Source of the DNA: Lachnospiraceae bacterium | Lineage (GTDB): Bacteria; Bacillota; Clostridia; Lachnospirales; Lachnospiraceae | DNA length: 64,000 bases | Assembly: GCA_017463255.1 (NCBI GenBank) | Contig: JAFTPP010000016.1 | Coordinates: 124,001-188,000 of the forward strand | Direction: 5' to 3' | Part shown: positions 8,139-16,031 of the stretch, one piece after another | Numbering within the stretch: the first letter of the stretch is position 1 | Layout of the letters: every line of letters starts with the position of its first letter | The notes under the pieces: generated by a model | The model's database searches: none | What the model saw: the letters and a program-made list of their open reading frames with translations, nothing else | Told to the model about the DNA's origin: nothing | Program-made: the position numbers and the translations under genes

Positions 8139-8151
8139 TTTGAATATCAAA
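8139..8151. promoter_or_regulatory. FabT-like palindrome, downstream copy
   Basis: TTTGAATATCAAA, centred 62 bases (about six helical turns) from the upstream copy and lying just after the predicted transcription start. This position would block RNA polymerase if a repressor were bound. Confidence 0.6.
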
Positions 8152-8219
8152 CAAATTAAACATGCATAGTAACGAAAGAAATTAGTAGAATATTAAGTAG
8201 AATTCAGTTGGAGGATAGT

Positions 8220-9848
8220 ATGAACTGGGATGAAGCATTAAAGGATCTTGAGAGCAGAAGACAGAAGGCACTTTTAGGCGGCGGTCAGGACAAATTAGAT
8301 AAGCAGCATAAATCAGGCAAGTTAACAGCCCGTGAACGAATTGCTATGTTACTTGATGAAGGCACTTTTGTAGAAGTGGACGGAATGATTGAGTCAAGAA
8401 TTGATGACTTTGATTTGGATAAAAGACGTGTTCCGGGAGACGGTGTTGTAACAGGATACGGTAAGGTGGACGGCAGACTTGTGTTTGTTGTAAGTGAAGA
8501 CTTTACTGTTATTGGCGGCACATTAGGAGAATATCATTCCTTTAAGATTGCACGTATTCAGGATATGGCACTTGAGATGAAAGCACCGCTTATCTGTATT
8601 AACGACAGCGGCGGAGCCAGAATTGAAGAAGGTATTTCTTCATTAAGCGGTTATGCAGGAATGTTCCTTCGTCATACAAAAGCATCCGGTGTGATTCCTC
8701 AGATTGCAGTTATTTTAGGACCATGTTCCGGTGGCGCATGCTATGCCCCTGCAATTTGTGACTTTATTTTCATGGTAAAAGACATTTCCAAGATGTTTAT
8801 TACCGGACCAAATGTTGTAAAAACAGTTATTAATGAAGAAGTATCCGTAGAAGAACTGGGCGGAGCCATGGTGCACGCACAAAAGAGCGGTGTTTCTCAT
8901 TTTACTTATGATACAGAGGGAGAATGTCTGATGGGCGTTCGTAAACTTTTATCATATTTGCCAAGTAACTTTGAGGAAAAGCCTCCGGTTGTAAAACCCC
9001 TTGATGAGAAAAAAGCAGCAAAATTCGGTCTCACTAAATTGCTTCATAAAATCGGAAACGGCGGCTCATCAGAACAGAGTAAGGCAGCCCTTGAAAAAGC
9101 AAACCGCATTCAGAAAATTGTTCCTGATAATTCAAGACAGCCATATAATGTAAAAGAAGTAATTGATTGCCTCATTGACGATAATACTTTCTTTGAAGTA
9201 CAGAAAGAATTTGCGCCAAATGCAGTAGTTGGTTGGGGACGTATGGAAGGAAGAGTTGTGGGCTTTGTGGCTAATCAGCCAAGCAGCATGGGTGGTTCAT
9301 TGGACTATCATGCTTCTGATAAAGTGGCAAGATTCATCCGTTTCTGCGACTGCTTTAACATTCCTCTTGTAACATTGGTTGACGTTCCGGCATTCCTTCC
9401 GGGAACAGCCCAGGAACACAATGGTATTATCCGTCACGGTGCAAAAGTTTTGTATGCTTATTCAGAAGCAACTGTTCCGAAGATTACCGTTATTATGCGT
9501 AAGGCATATGGTGGCGCATATATTGCCATGAACTCTAAAGATATGGGAGCTGATATGGTATACGCATGGCCCATTGCAGAGATTGCAGTAATGGGAGCTG
9601 ATGGTGCCGTTAACATTGCATTCAAACGTAAGATTAAGGAATCGCAAGATCCGGAAGCTATGCGCGCCCAGTGCAAAAAAGAATATGAAGACAGATTCTT
9701 AAATCCATATGTGGCAGCAGCCCGCGGATATGTAAACGAAGTAATCCGTCCGGATGAAACAAGACAGAGAATCTTAAGTTCTTTAAAAGCACTTGCTACT
9801 AAGCAGGCTGAGAATCCAAAGAAGAAACATGGAAATATTCCACTGTAA
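8220..9848 (+). CDS. Acyl-CoA carboxylase carboxyltransferase subunit (beta/MmdA-type)
   Basis: A 542-residue biotin-dependent carboxyltransferase with both halves of the crotonase-like fold, as in propionyl-CoA carboxylase beta, methylmalonyl-CoA decarboxylase alpha and glutaconyl-CoA decarboxylase alpha. Landmarks are LTARERIAMLLDEGTF, the acyl-CoA site ICINDSGGARIEEGISSLSGYAGMF with GPCSGGACYAP, and the carboxybiotin half GRMEGRVVGFVANQP, DVPAFLPGTAQEHNGIIRHGAK and RKAYGGAYIAMNSK. ATG 8220 follows GGAGG; an upstream TTG at 8208 lies inside that site region. No biotin carboxylase, biotin carrier or membrane decarboxylase subunit is adjacent, so the acyl substrate and direction are open. FabT-like sites around the promoter suggest control with fatty-acid synthesis. 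Its last codons form one arm of a long inverted repeat. Confidence 0.88.
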   Translation: MNWDEALKDLESRRQKALLGGGQDKLDKQHKSGKLTARERIAMLLDEGTFVEVDGMIESRIDDFDLDKRRVPGDGVVTGYGKVDGRLVFVVSEDFTVIGGTLGEYHSFKIARIQDMALEMKAPLICINDSGGARIEEGISSLSGYAGMFLRHTKASGVIPQIAVILGPCSGGACYAPAICDFIFMVKDISKMFITGPNVVKTVINEEVSVEELGGAMVHAQKSGVSHFTYDTEGECLMGVRKLLSYLPSNFEEKPPVVKPLDEKKAAKFGLTKLLHKIGNGGSSEQSKAALEKANRIQKIVPDNSRQPYNVKEVIDCLIDDNTFFEVQKEFAPNAVVGWGRMEGRVVGFVANQPSSMGGSLDYHASDKVARFIRFCDCFNIPLVTLVDVPAFLPGTAQEHNGIIRHGAKVLYAYSEATVPKITVIMRKAYGGAYIAMNSKDMGADMVYAWPIAEIAVMGADGAVNIAFKRKIKESQDPEAMRAQCKKEYEDRFLNPYVAAARGYVNEVIRPDETRQRILSSLKALATKQAENPKKKHGNIPL

Positions 9849-10025
9849 AATTAAATAAAAATATGTTGGACGATATTCATTCTACTGCAGACGCCCTCTC
9901 GCTCCGTTAAGAACGTAGCTTTACTAAGCTCGTATGCACTCTCTAAGTAAAGACGTTCTTAAAAGGTCCCTGGTAGAATGGATGTCGTCCATCCTTTTTG
10001 ATTGACTTTTTTACAGTGGAATATT
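9834..10025. repeat. 192-bp three-layer nested palindrome between the carboxyltransferase and neuA genes
   Basis: The outer arms are a perfect 17-bp inverted repeat (9834-9850 and 10009-10025) whose left arm includes the last codons and stop of the carboxyltransferase. Inside lies an imperfect 22-24 bp pair (9867-9890 and 9970-9991), and inside that a pair of 17-19 bases (TTAAGAACGT at 9907-9916 with 9953-9962, CTTTACT at 9919-9925 with 9946-9952). The whole can fold into one long hairpin. It may serve as terminator (TTTTT at 9994-9998), or be a miniature mobile element or a large structured RNA. Only the structure is seen. Confidence 0.75.
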
Positions 10026-10045
10026 ACAACCGGGTTTGGTATACT
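10017..10045 (+). promoter_or_regulatory. Extended -10 promoter of neuA
   Basis: TATACT (10040-10045) with an upstream TGG giving an extended -10; a weak TGGAAT (10017-10022) lies 17 bases before it, inside the right arm of the nested palindrome. A 7-bp hairpin (AGTTTAG-AAAA-CTAAACT, 10056-10073) would sit at the very 5' end of the RNA. Confidence 0.55.
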
Positions 10046-10119
10046 AATGACAGGAAGTTTAGAAAACTAAACTGTGCGATGAATACTGAAACATAATATA
10101 TGAAATGGAGCATTTATAT

Positions 10120-11124
10120 ATGAAGGTACTGGCAATTATTCCCGCAAGAAGCGGTTCAAAAAGTGTAAAAGACAAAAATATCCGGTTGATTGGCGGTAAG
10201 CCTATGATTGCATATTCCATTGAGCATGCAAAACAGTCAAAATATATTAATAGAGTGATTGTGAGTACGGACAGTGAACATTATGCAGCCATTGCAAAAG
10301 AGCATGGAGCAGAGGTGCCGTTTTTGCGTCCGGCTGAATATGCTACAGATACGGCGCTTGATATTGATGTGTTTGAGCATGCTTTGAAATATTTAATAGA
10401 GCAGGAAGATTATATGCCGGACATTGTAGTGCAGCTTCGCCCTACCTATCCAATCCGCAATGTAGATGATATTGATGCCATGATTGAGATGCTATTACAG
10501 GACGAGACAGCGGATAGTGTAAGAACGATTGCACCGGCAAAAGAAATTGCCTATAAAATGTGGAGAAAAGATAAGGAGGGACAATTGACCCCGCTTTTAT
10601 CTGATATTCCGGAAGCATATAATATGCCGCGCCAGCAGCTACCTACCATTTATTATCAGAATGCATGTATTGATGTGGTTAGACCCAACGTTATCTTAGA
10701 AAAACATTCCATGAGCGGCAATAAGATTCTTGGTTATGAGATGGCGGAGAATTTTGATATTGACACAGAAGAAGAATTTGAAAGAGCAAATCATGTTCTT
10801 AAAATCAGAAATGGCGGACAAAGATTTGTGTTTGATATAGATGGCGTAATCGCTGTGAAAAGAGAAGACTTGGATTATGCAAAAGCAGAACCAAATGAGA
10901 AGATGATAAAGATTATCAATCAGCTATATGATTGGGGCAATGAAATTATTCTTTTTACAGCAAGAGGCTATGTAACAGGAATAGACTGGTATCCTGTAAC
11001 GAAGGAACAGATGGAACGCTTTGGAGTGAAATATCATGAACTGCACATGGGCAAACCAAACGCAGATTACTACGTGGATGATCATTTTATTTCATTGGAT
11101 TTTTTATATGAAGAGTTTTCGTAG
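10120..11124 (+). CDS. neuA: CMP-nonulosonate cytidylyltransferase (NeuA) fused to a HAD-like domain
   Basis: Activates a sialic acid-type sugar by joining it to CMP from CTP, the step after NeuB. Residues 1 to about 225 are the nucleotidyltransferase (IIPARSGSKSVKDKNIRLIGGKPMIAYSI, VSTDSEHYAAIAKEHGAEVPFLRP, VVQLRPTYPIR, YYQNACIDVV, GYEMAENFDIDTEEEF). From about 232 a second domain starts with FVFDIDGVIA, followed by EIILFTARGY and YYVDDHF, the signature of a short HAD hydrolase. In a two-domain NeuA the partner may dephosphorylate the 9-phosphate sugar; here that is inferred. ATG 10120 is chosen over 10105 because the family opens with MKVLAIIPARSGSK and GGAG lies 9 bases upstream. Confidence 0.9.
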   Translation: MKVLAIIPARSGSKSVKDKNIRLIGGKPMIAYSIEHAKQSKYINRVIVSTDSEHYAAIAKEHGAEVPFLRPAEYATDTALDIDVFEHALKYLIEQEDYMPDIVVQLRPTYPIRNVDDIDAMIEMLLQDETADSVRTIAPAKEIAYKMWRKDKEGQLTPLLSDIPEAYNMPRQQLPTIYYQNACIDVVRPNVILEKHSMSGNKILGYEMAENFDIDTEEEFERANHVLKIRNGGQRFVFDIDGVIAVKREDLDYAKAEPNEKMIKIINQLYDWGNEIILFTARGYVTGIDWYPVTKEQMERFGVKYHELHMGKPNADYYVDDHFISLDFLYEEFS

Positions 11125-11126
11125 AT

Positions 11127-11167
11127 AAAAAAAGACATTGGAGTTAATATACTTCAATGTCTTTTTT
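11127..11167. terminator. Bidirectional terminator between neuA and the FliD-like gene
   Basis: AAAAAAGACATTG on the left pairs with CAATGTCTTTTTT on the right, giving A-run, stem, T-run on both strands between two convergent genes. It overlaps the last two bases of the FliD-like gene. Confidence 0.85.
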
Positions 11168-12497
11168 AACAATATGAATTAAACATCATACCACTGTATG
11201 CACTTGTAACATATGGGGTGGCAAAATTGTGTCCCGGGTTTTTGTATGCAACGATGGTCTTATCCACATAATTCATTGGATTTAATGAAATCTGATTCGC
11301 TTTTCTTAAAAGGGAAGCGGAAAAATTCTTCATTGGTTGGAAAAGACCGGCTAAAGCATCGTCATCATCCATTACAGATTCTGCCTGGTCTACAATATCC
11401 TGAATTTTGGTTTCATCCACTGCAAAGGTTCCGTCTGTTTGTCTTGAAAGTCCCATGGAGCTTAAACCGCTACTGTAATGGGATGAAATCCGTTCCAATT
11501 CACCTAACAGTCTGCCGCTATGTACCCGATTGCTCTGATAAGCTGCTGCGGATTTGATAAAGTCGTTATAGCTTCCTACAAACTTGGAAATGTTTTGTCT
11601 TAAGTAATCCGTATCGGATTTAATTCCGATGGAAGCAGTCATACCGGGTTCCGGAGAAACACCTGTGATGGTAACTTCAAAAAGCTTTTCAATCATAAAG
11701 GTGTTAGAGCGGGAGGTTCTCTCGTTTCCGTTAATAGAGAACTGCGCATTGGTTGCAGGTCTTGTAACAGAACCGATACCTAAATATCCAACAGTGCCTT
11801 TTGATTTACTGGTATGATCATCGGAAATAGAGAACACTTCAGTTTTTCCGTCTGCTAATCCCGTGTTTTTTGAAGTAACGGTTAAGGAAGAATTACCTTC
11901 CCCATCTTCCAGGATATTAGCTTCCAAGCCGATGTTTGCATTATTAATAAGGTTAGATAATTTTTTCTGTAAATCCAGATTCGTATCCGTTTCCTTAATA
12001 TAGAATTGGAATTCGTAATTCAAATCGTTAGCATTTACGTCAAAAGAATAAATCCCGGCAGGTAAACTAACCTGTTCATCAGATTTAATATAGTTACCTG
12101 TGTTGGTCTGCCCGGTTGCCATCTGTGTTACTTCTATATTAAAAGAAGGAATGGCGGGATTGGAATCTTCACCCAGATAATGAGCATCTGCAATGTTGGT
12201 GTTAGAAGAATGTGCTACTTTTTTACTGAGCAATTCTCTATAATCCATTCCGCCCATGGATGCAATTGTATTTTTTAACTCACGTGAATTTTCCTTAATT
12301 CCTACTGCAAACTGCCGGGACTCCTTGCTGGTGTCTAAGATGTAGAGAGGAGATTCTTTATTCTGTTTTACGATGGAATGATAAATATTTCGTAATTCAC
12401 TTTTCTTATGGGTATCATATTTGGTGGTACCCTTAGTGGAATACGAAGTAAGATAATGATTATAGACCGTATTCAATGCGGATGTATTTATCGCCAT
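11166..12497 (-). CDS. fliD: FliD-like flagellar cap / hook-associated protein
   Basis: A 443-residue protein without signal peptide or membrane segment, as expected for flagellar export. The middle part has FliD traits: NIEVTQMATGQTNTGNYI, then LSNLINNANIGLEANILEDGEGNSSLTVTSKNTG, the pattern of the cap protein's variable head. The end shows FliD C-terminal features: DYLRQNISKFVGSYNDFIKSAAAYQS, LGLS-like SSMGLSRQTDGTFAVDETKIQDIVDQ, and a C-terminal YVTSAYSGMMFNSY. It is shorter than many FliD proteins and has an unusual start (SALNTVYNHYLTSYSTKGTTKYDTHKKSELRNIYHSIVKQ), so it may be a paralogue. ATG 12497 follows AAAGGAGGGG. It faces neuA, consistent with a flagellin glycosylation neighbourhood. 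Confidence 0.75.
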   Translation of the reverse strand: MAINTSALNTVYNHYLTSYSTKGTTKYDTHKKSELRNIYHSIVKQNKESPLYILDTSKESRQFAVGIKENSRELKNTIASMGGMDYRELLSKKVAHSSNTNIADAHYLGEDSNPAIPSFNIEVTQMATGQTNTGNYIKSDEQVSLPAGIYSFDVNANDLNYEFQFYIKETDTNLDLQKKLSNLINNANIGLEANILEDGEGNSSLTVTSKNTGLADGKTEVFSISDDHTSKSKGTVGYLGIGSVTRPATNAQFSINGNERTSRSNTFMIEKLFEVTITGVSPEPGMTASIGIKSDTDYLRQNISKFVGSYNDFIKSAAAYQSNRVHSGRLLGELERISSHYSSGLSSMGLSRQTDGTFAVDETKIQDIVDQAESVMDDDDALAGLFQPMKNFSASLLRKANQISLNPMNYVDKTIVAYKNPGHNFATPYVTSAYSGMMFNSYC

Positions 12498-12692
12498 GAT
12501 CTGCCCCTCCTTTCATCCATGAAATCATTCGGCAGCTTAAGAATGCCACGACTTGACTCAATCCGTGAGTCGTGCGATAATATGGCACAGTAACCTACTA
12601 TTAATTAAATAGTAGCACGGGGATTTTAAAAATACAAGGATAAAATGTAACAAAAATAAACGAATATTAGAAAACTTTTTCACAAAAAATCA
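12498..12692. promoter_or_regulatory. FliD-like gene upstream region with two hairpins
   Basis: Two inverted repeats lie here: CACGACT/AGTCGTG around 12548-12574, and CTACTATT (12595-12602) with AATAGTAG (12608-12615). No clear sigma-A or sigma-28 promoter for the minus-strand gene is seen. The hairpins could form in its 5' untranslated RNA. Confidence 0.35.
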
Positions 12693-12721
12693 TTGACGGG
12701 GCGAGTGGCTTATGGTATAGT
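12693..12721 (+). promoter_or_regulatory. Sigma-A promoter of rpmG-secE-nusG
   Basis: TTGACG (12693-12698) and TATAGT (12716-12721), spacer 17. The leader of about 100 bases holds a short AAGAG/CTCTT hairpin followed by eight T residues (near 12731-12757), a possible weak attenuator. Confidence 0.75.
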
Positions 12722-12827
12722 AATCAAGCGAAGAGAGAATTAGCTCTTTTTTTTGTGCTTAAAAAAGACAAAAAGAAGGGTTTTTCATGACGTAAAATAT
12801 ATAAGAAATATACGTGGAGGTAATAAA

Positions 12828-12977
12828 ATGCGTACAAAAATTACATTAGCATGTACAGAATGTAAACAGCGTAACTACAACACAACAAAAGATAAGAAGA
12901 CTCATCCGGACAGAATGGAAACTAAGAAGTATTGTAGATTCTGCAAGACTCATACAATGCACAAAGAAACCAAATAA
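12828..12977 (+). CDS. rpmG: 50S ribosomal protein L33
   Basis: A 49-residue large-subunit protein, full family length. It contains the two zinc-binding Cys pairs (ACTECKQRN and KYCRFCKTH), marking the zinc-ribbon type of L33. ATG 12828 follows GGAGG; an in-frame upstream ATG at 12753 would add 25 residues not found in L33. It precedes secE and nusG, the usual Bacillota order. Confidence 0.97.
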   Translation: MRTKITLACTECKQRNYNTTKDKKTHPDRMETKKYCRFCKTHTMHKETK

Positions 12978-13023
12978 TTTGTGACAGAATTGTCGCGCCC
13001 AAGTTTTGAAAGGAAAGTGACTT

Positions 13024-13221
13024 ATGGGAGATACAGAAAAGACACAGAAGGTTGGTTTCTTTAAGGGAATCAAGCAGGAGTTTAAGAAAATCACCTGGTT
13101 AGACAAAACAGCTATGTTAAAACAGTCAGTGGCAGTTGTCGGAATCTCTGTAGTAGTAGGCGCTATCATTGTATTGTTGGATACTGTGATTCAGTTTGGT
13201 CTTAAATATTTAACGATGTAA
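13024..13221 (+). CDS. secE: Preprotein translocase subunit SecE
   Basis: A 65-residue SecE: a short cytoplasmic amphipathic part (GFFKGIKQEFKKITWLDKTAMLKQS) with the family KKITW-type motif, then one membrane helix (VAVVGISVVVGAIIVLLDTVIQFGL). It clamps the SecY channel. It lies between rpmG and nusG with 15 bases before nusG, so the genes are co-transcribed. Confidence 0.97.
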   Translation: MGDTEKTQKVGFFKGIKQEFKKITWLDKTAMLKQSVAVVGISVVVGAIIVLLDTVIQFGLKYLTM

Positions 13222-13236
13222 GAGTGAGGAGTCAAT

Positions 13237-13752
13237 ATGGCAGAAGCAAATTGGTATGTTGTACATACCTATTCAGGTTATGAGAATAAAGTGAAAGCCA
13301 ATATCGATAAGACTATCGAGAACAGACACCTTGAAGAGGAGATTCTTGAAGTAAGAGTTCCTATGCAGGAAGTCGTTGAAATTAAGAACGGTGCAAAAAA
13401 GAACGTTCAGAAGAAAATGTTCCCAGGATATGTTCTTATTAATATGGTAATGAATGATGACACCTGGTATGTTGTTCGTAATACAAGAGGTGTTACAGGA
13501 TTCGTAGGACCGGGAAGCAAACCGGTACCGCTTACAGAAGCTGAGATGAAACCATTAGGTATCAAGGCTGACAAGGTTACTGTTGATTTTGTAGAAGGTG
13601 ATACAATCGCAGTAATAGCAGGTGTTTGGAAAGACACTGTCGGAGTTGTTCAGAAGATGGATAATAACAAACAGACAGCAACAATTAATGTTGAAATGTT
13701 TGGACGTGAGACTCCGGTTGAAATCAGTTTTACGGATGTTCGTAAAATGTAA
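13237..13752 (+). CDS. nusG: Transcription elongation/antitermination factor NusG
   Basis: A 171-residue NusG. The N-terminal NGN domain is seen in NWYVVHTYSGYENKVKANI, KKNVQKKMFPGYVLINMVM and TRGVTGFVGPGSKPVPL; the C-terminal KOW domain in GDTIAVIAGVWKDTVGVVQ. It binds RNA polymerase and links transcription to translation or Rho. It is upstream of rplK with a 101-base spacer carrying an L1-type leader motif. Confidence 0.97.
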   Translation: MAEANWYVVHTYSGYENKVKANIDKTIENRHLEEEILEVRVPMQEVVEIKNGAKKNVQKKMFPGYVLINMVMNDDTWYVVRNTRGVTGFVGPGSKPVPLTEAEMKPLGIKADKVTVDFVEGDTIAVIAGVWKDTVGVVQKMDNNKQTATINVEMFGRETPVEISFTDVRKM

Positions 13753-13794
13753 AAAATTAGTTGTTTATGGAAGCAATTCCTGAACATAGAGTAA

Positions 13795-13832
13795 CACGTG
13801 GGAGGGTCACCTAACCCGCCTTAACCACAATC
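13795..13832 (+). promoter_or_regulatory. L1-type ribosomal protein leader motif ahead of rplK
   Basis: GTGGGAG starts at 13798 and GCCTTAACCACAAT spans 13818-13831. GTGG (13798-13801) pairs with CCAC (13825-13828), and GGGT (13804-13807) with ACCC (13814-13817), leaving an asymmetric internal loop. Bacterial rplK-rplA mRNAs are commonly repressed by L1 binding to such a structure upstream of rplK. Assignment is by analogy. Confidence 0.55.
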
Positions 13833-13853
13833 ATTTTTTTAGGAGGTGCCACA

Positions 13854-14279
13854 ATGGCAAAGAAAGTAGAAGGATACATTAAGTTACAGATCCCTGCTGG
13901 TAAAGCAACACCAGCACCACCAGTTGGTCCTGCACTTGGACAGAAGGGTGTTAACATCGTTGAATTTACAAAACAGTTCAACGCAAAAACAGCAGATAAG
14001 GGTGATACAATCATTCCTGTTGTTATTACAGTATATGCAGATAGAAGTTTCAGCTTTGTATGTAAGACTCCACCTGCTGCAGTACTCTTAAAGAAAGCTT
14101 GTAACCTTAAGACAGCATCAGCTGCTCCAAACAAAAACAAGGTTGCTAAGATTTCAAAAGCAAAGATTCAGGAAATCGCTGAATTAAAGATGCCAGACCT
14201 TAACGCAGCCAGCCTTGAAGCAGCTATGAGCATGATCGCTGGTACAGCAAGATCTATGGGTATTGTAGTAGAAGACTAA
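13854..14279 (+). CDS. rplK: 50S ribosomal protein L11
   Basis: A 141-residue L11 of the GTPase-associated centre. Typical start [32 protein letters not shown] and end [22 protein letters not shown] 13854 follows AGGAGG. Paired with rplA downstream. Confidence 0.98.
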   Translation: MAKKVEGYIKLQIPAGKATPAPPVGPALGQKGVNIVEFTKQFNAKTADKGDTIIPVVITVYADRSFSFVCKTPPAAVLLKKACNLKTASAAPNKNKVAKISKAKIQEIAELKMPDLNAASLEAAMSMIAGTARSMGIVVED

Positions 14280-14284
14280 TAACA

Positions 14285-14370
14285 AATTGTAATGAAGTGG
14301 GAGACAGACGGAAAGGTTACCAACTTCCCGTTACATTGTCGTTATGGGCGCAAGCCTTACCACAATAGGA
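14285..14370 (+). promoter_or_regulatory. Second L1-type leader motif, between rplK and rplA
   Basis: The same sequence blocks as ahead of rplK occur again: GTGGGAG from 14297 and GCCTTACCACAAT at 14354-14366. They are farther apart here, with extra folded sequence between them (GGGAG with CTTCC, TGTAA with TTACA, and a GGC-GCAA-GCC hairpin near 14347-14356). This suggests a second binding site for L1, placed just before its own gene. Confidence 0.5.
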
Positions 14371-14380
14371 GGAAACAAAA

Positions 14381-15070
14381 ATGAAACATGGTAAAAAATA
14401 TAGCGAAGCTGCTAAATTAGTAGATCGCGCAACTTATTATGAACCGGCTGAAGCAGTTGCACTTGCAAAGAAAACAGCTACAGCAAAATTTGATGAAACT
14501 GTAGAAATCCACATCAGAACAGGTTGTGACGGACGTCACGCTGAACAGCAGATCCGTGGTGCAGTAGTATTACCAAACGGAACAGGTAAAACTGTAAAAG
14601 TTTTAGTATTTGCTAAAGGTGATAAGATTAATGAAGCTGAAGCAGCTGGTGCTGATTATGTTGGTGGAGATGAATTAATTCCAAAGATCCAGAACGATGG
14701 ATGGCTTGACTTTGACGTAGTAGTAGCTACACCTGATATGATGGGTGTTGTTGGTCGTCTTGGTAAAGTACTTGGTCCTAAAGGTTTAATGCCAAACCCT
14801 AAGGCTGGTACAGTAACAATGGACGTTACAAAAGCTATCAACGATATCAAAGCTGGTAAGATTGAATACAGACTTGACAAGAGCAACATTATCCACTGTC
14901 CAATCGGAAAGGTTTCTTTCACAGAAGAACAGTTAACAGAAAACATGAATGCTCTTATGGAAGCAATTCAGAAAGCAAAACCATCAGCATTAAAAGGTCA
15001 GTATTTAAAGAGCGTTACACTTACAACTACAATGGGACCTGGTGTTCGTGTAAGTGTTGCTAAATACTAA
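14381..15070 (+). CDS. rplA: 50S ribosomal protein L1
   Basis: A 229-residue L1 of the ribosomal stalk near the E site. Seen in [68 protein letters not shown] and the C-terminal [20 protein letters not shown] 14381 follows AGGAGG. L1 is usually the repressor of its own operon, which agrees with the two leader motifs upstream. Confidence 0.98.
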   Translation: MKHGKKYSEAAKLVDRATYYEPAEAVALAKKTATAKFDETVEIHIRTGCDGRHAEQQIRGAVVLPNGTGKTVKVLVFAKGDKINEAEAAGADYVGGDELIPKIQNDGWLDFDVVVATPDMMGVVGRLGKVLGPKGLMPNPKAGTVTMDVTKAINDIKAGKIEYRLDKSNIIHCPIGKVSFTEEQLTENMNALMEAIQKAKPSALKGQYLKSVTLTTTMGPGVRVSVAKY

Positions 15071-15085
15071 TTCAAGTATTAACTT

Positions 15086-15151
15086 AGAGTGTTGAGTATT
15101 TGGACATGTAAATGTTTAAGTACTATGATACGAAATAATGCTTGACACTCT
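15086..15151. repeat. 15-bp inverted repeat overlapping the rplJ promoter
   Basis: 15086-15100 pairs with 15137-15151 over fifteen positions with three G-T wobbles. The right arm contains the -35 box of the rplJ promoter. In RNA reading through from rplA this would be a long hairpin, possibly trimming or stopping the upstream message. Confidence 0.55.
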
Positions 15152-15170
15152 GGAACAGATGTGTTAAGTT
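15142..15170 (+). promoter_or_regulatory. Promoter of the rplJ-rplL unit
   Basis: TTGACA (15142-15147) and TAAGTT (15165-15170) with a 17-base spacer, placed just ahead of the L10 leader. Confidence 0.75.
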
Positions 15171-15176
15171 AATGAA

Positions 15177-15300
15177 GGTCTTTTTAGACCGGCCGAAGAC
15201 AGTAGGTGCCAGATTGGCATAAGCGTATCGCCTACCGAGGAAAAGTAGTGTTATTTATGACATGTACCCTTCTGTCTTTGGACAGGAGGGTTTCTTTTTA
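15177..15300 (+). promoter_or_regulatory. Ribosomal protein L10 leader with attenuator
   Basis: The segment GAAGACAGTAGGTGCC (from 15195) and GCCTACCGAGG (to 15240) pair to form the conserved L10 leader of Bacillota, which binds L10(L12)4. It is followed by an intrinsic terminator: ACCCTTCTGTC (15266-15276), loop TTTG, GACAGGAGGGT (15281-15291), T-rich tail. CTGTC of the terminator can compete with GACAG of the leader for pairing, a plausible attenuation switch for rplJ-rplL. Confidence 0.85.
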
Positions 15301-15362
15301 TAAATCACAACTCCTTTTCGGCAAAGGACGAAAGTCATAAAATCTATAAGGAGGTAACAAAA

Positions 15363-15971
15363 GTGGCAAAAGTTGAATTAAAACAACCAATCGTTGCAGA
15401 AATTTCAGCTAATATCGATGGAGCACAGTCAGTTGTTCTTGTTGATTACCGTGGACTTACTGTAGAACAGGACACAAATCTTCGTAGAGAATTGCGTGCA
15501 GCTGGAATTACTTACAAAGTTTACAAAAACACAATGATGAATTTCGCTTTCAAGGGAACAGACTTTGAAGCACTTGCTCCATATCTTGAAGGACCAAGCG
15601 CTGTAGCTATTTCAAAAGATGACGCAACAGCTCCTGCAAGAATTATCAGCAAATTCGCTAAAACAGCTCCGGCTCTTGAAATCAAAGCGGGTGTGGTAGA
15701 AGGAACTGCTTACGATGCAAAAGGAATGGCAGCAATTGCAAATATTCCTTCAAGAGAAGAATTACTTTCAAAATTACTTGGAAGCATTCAGTCACCTATC
15801 ACAAACTTTGCTCGTGTCATGAATCAGTTAGCAGAAAAAGGTGGAGCATCAGCATGCGAAGCACCTGCTAAGGAAGAAGCACCGGCAGCTGAAGCAGTAG
15901 CCGAAGAAGCTCCTGCAACAGAAGAAGCACCTGTAGAAGCAGCAGAAGCTCCTGCAACAGATGCAGAATAA
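15363..15971 (+). CDS. rplJ: 50S ribosomal protein L10 with acidic C-terminal tail
   Basis: L10 anchors the L7/L12 stalk. It starts at GTG 15363 behind AAGGAGG. Residues 1 to about 165 are normal L10 (ISANIDGAQSVVLVDYRGLTVEQDTNLRRELR, YKVYKNTMMNFAF, LEGPSAVAISKDD, IPSREELLSKLLGSIQSPI). The final 35 residues are almost only Ala, Glu and Pro, extending the usual 165-175 residue protein to 202. The helices that bind L7/L12 end before the tail. A similar Ala-Glu tail is common in Lachnospiraceae L10. Confidence 0.97.
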   Translation: MAKVELKQPIVAEISANIDGAQSVVLVDYRGLTVEQDTNLRRELRAAGITYKVYKNTMMNFAFKGTDFEALAPYLEGPSAVAISKDDATAPARIISKFAKTAPALEIKAGVVEGTAYDAKGMAAIANIPSREELLSKLLGSIQSPITNFARVMNQLAEKGGASACEAPAKEEAPAAEAVAEEAPATEEAPVEAAEAPATDAE

Positions 15972-16031
15972 TTTTTAAAAACAAACCAAAAACAATTAAC
16001 AATTTAAATTATTAAATGGAGGTAAATTATA

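Noticed and set aside
12498-12600. Sigma-28 promoter for the FliD-like gene
   Set aside because: A GCCGAATG-like stretch on the minus strand resembles the -10 element, but no TAAA-type -35 at proper spacing was found.
14656-14946. Antisense open frame inside rplA
   Set aside because: Overlaps a fully conserved ribosomal gene, has no ribosome site, and its low-complexity Ser/Pro composition is what reverse-reading of that codon use gives.
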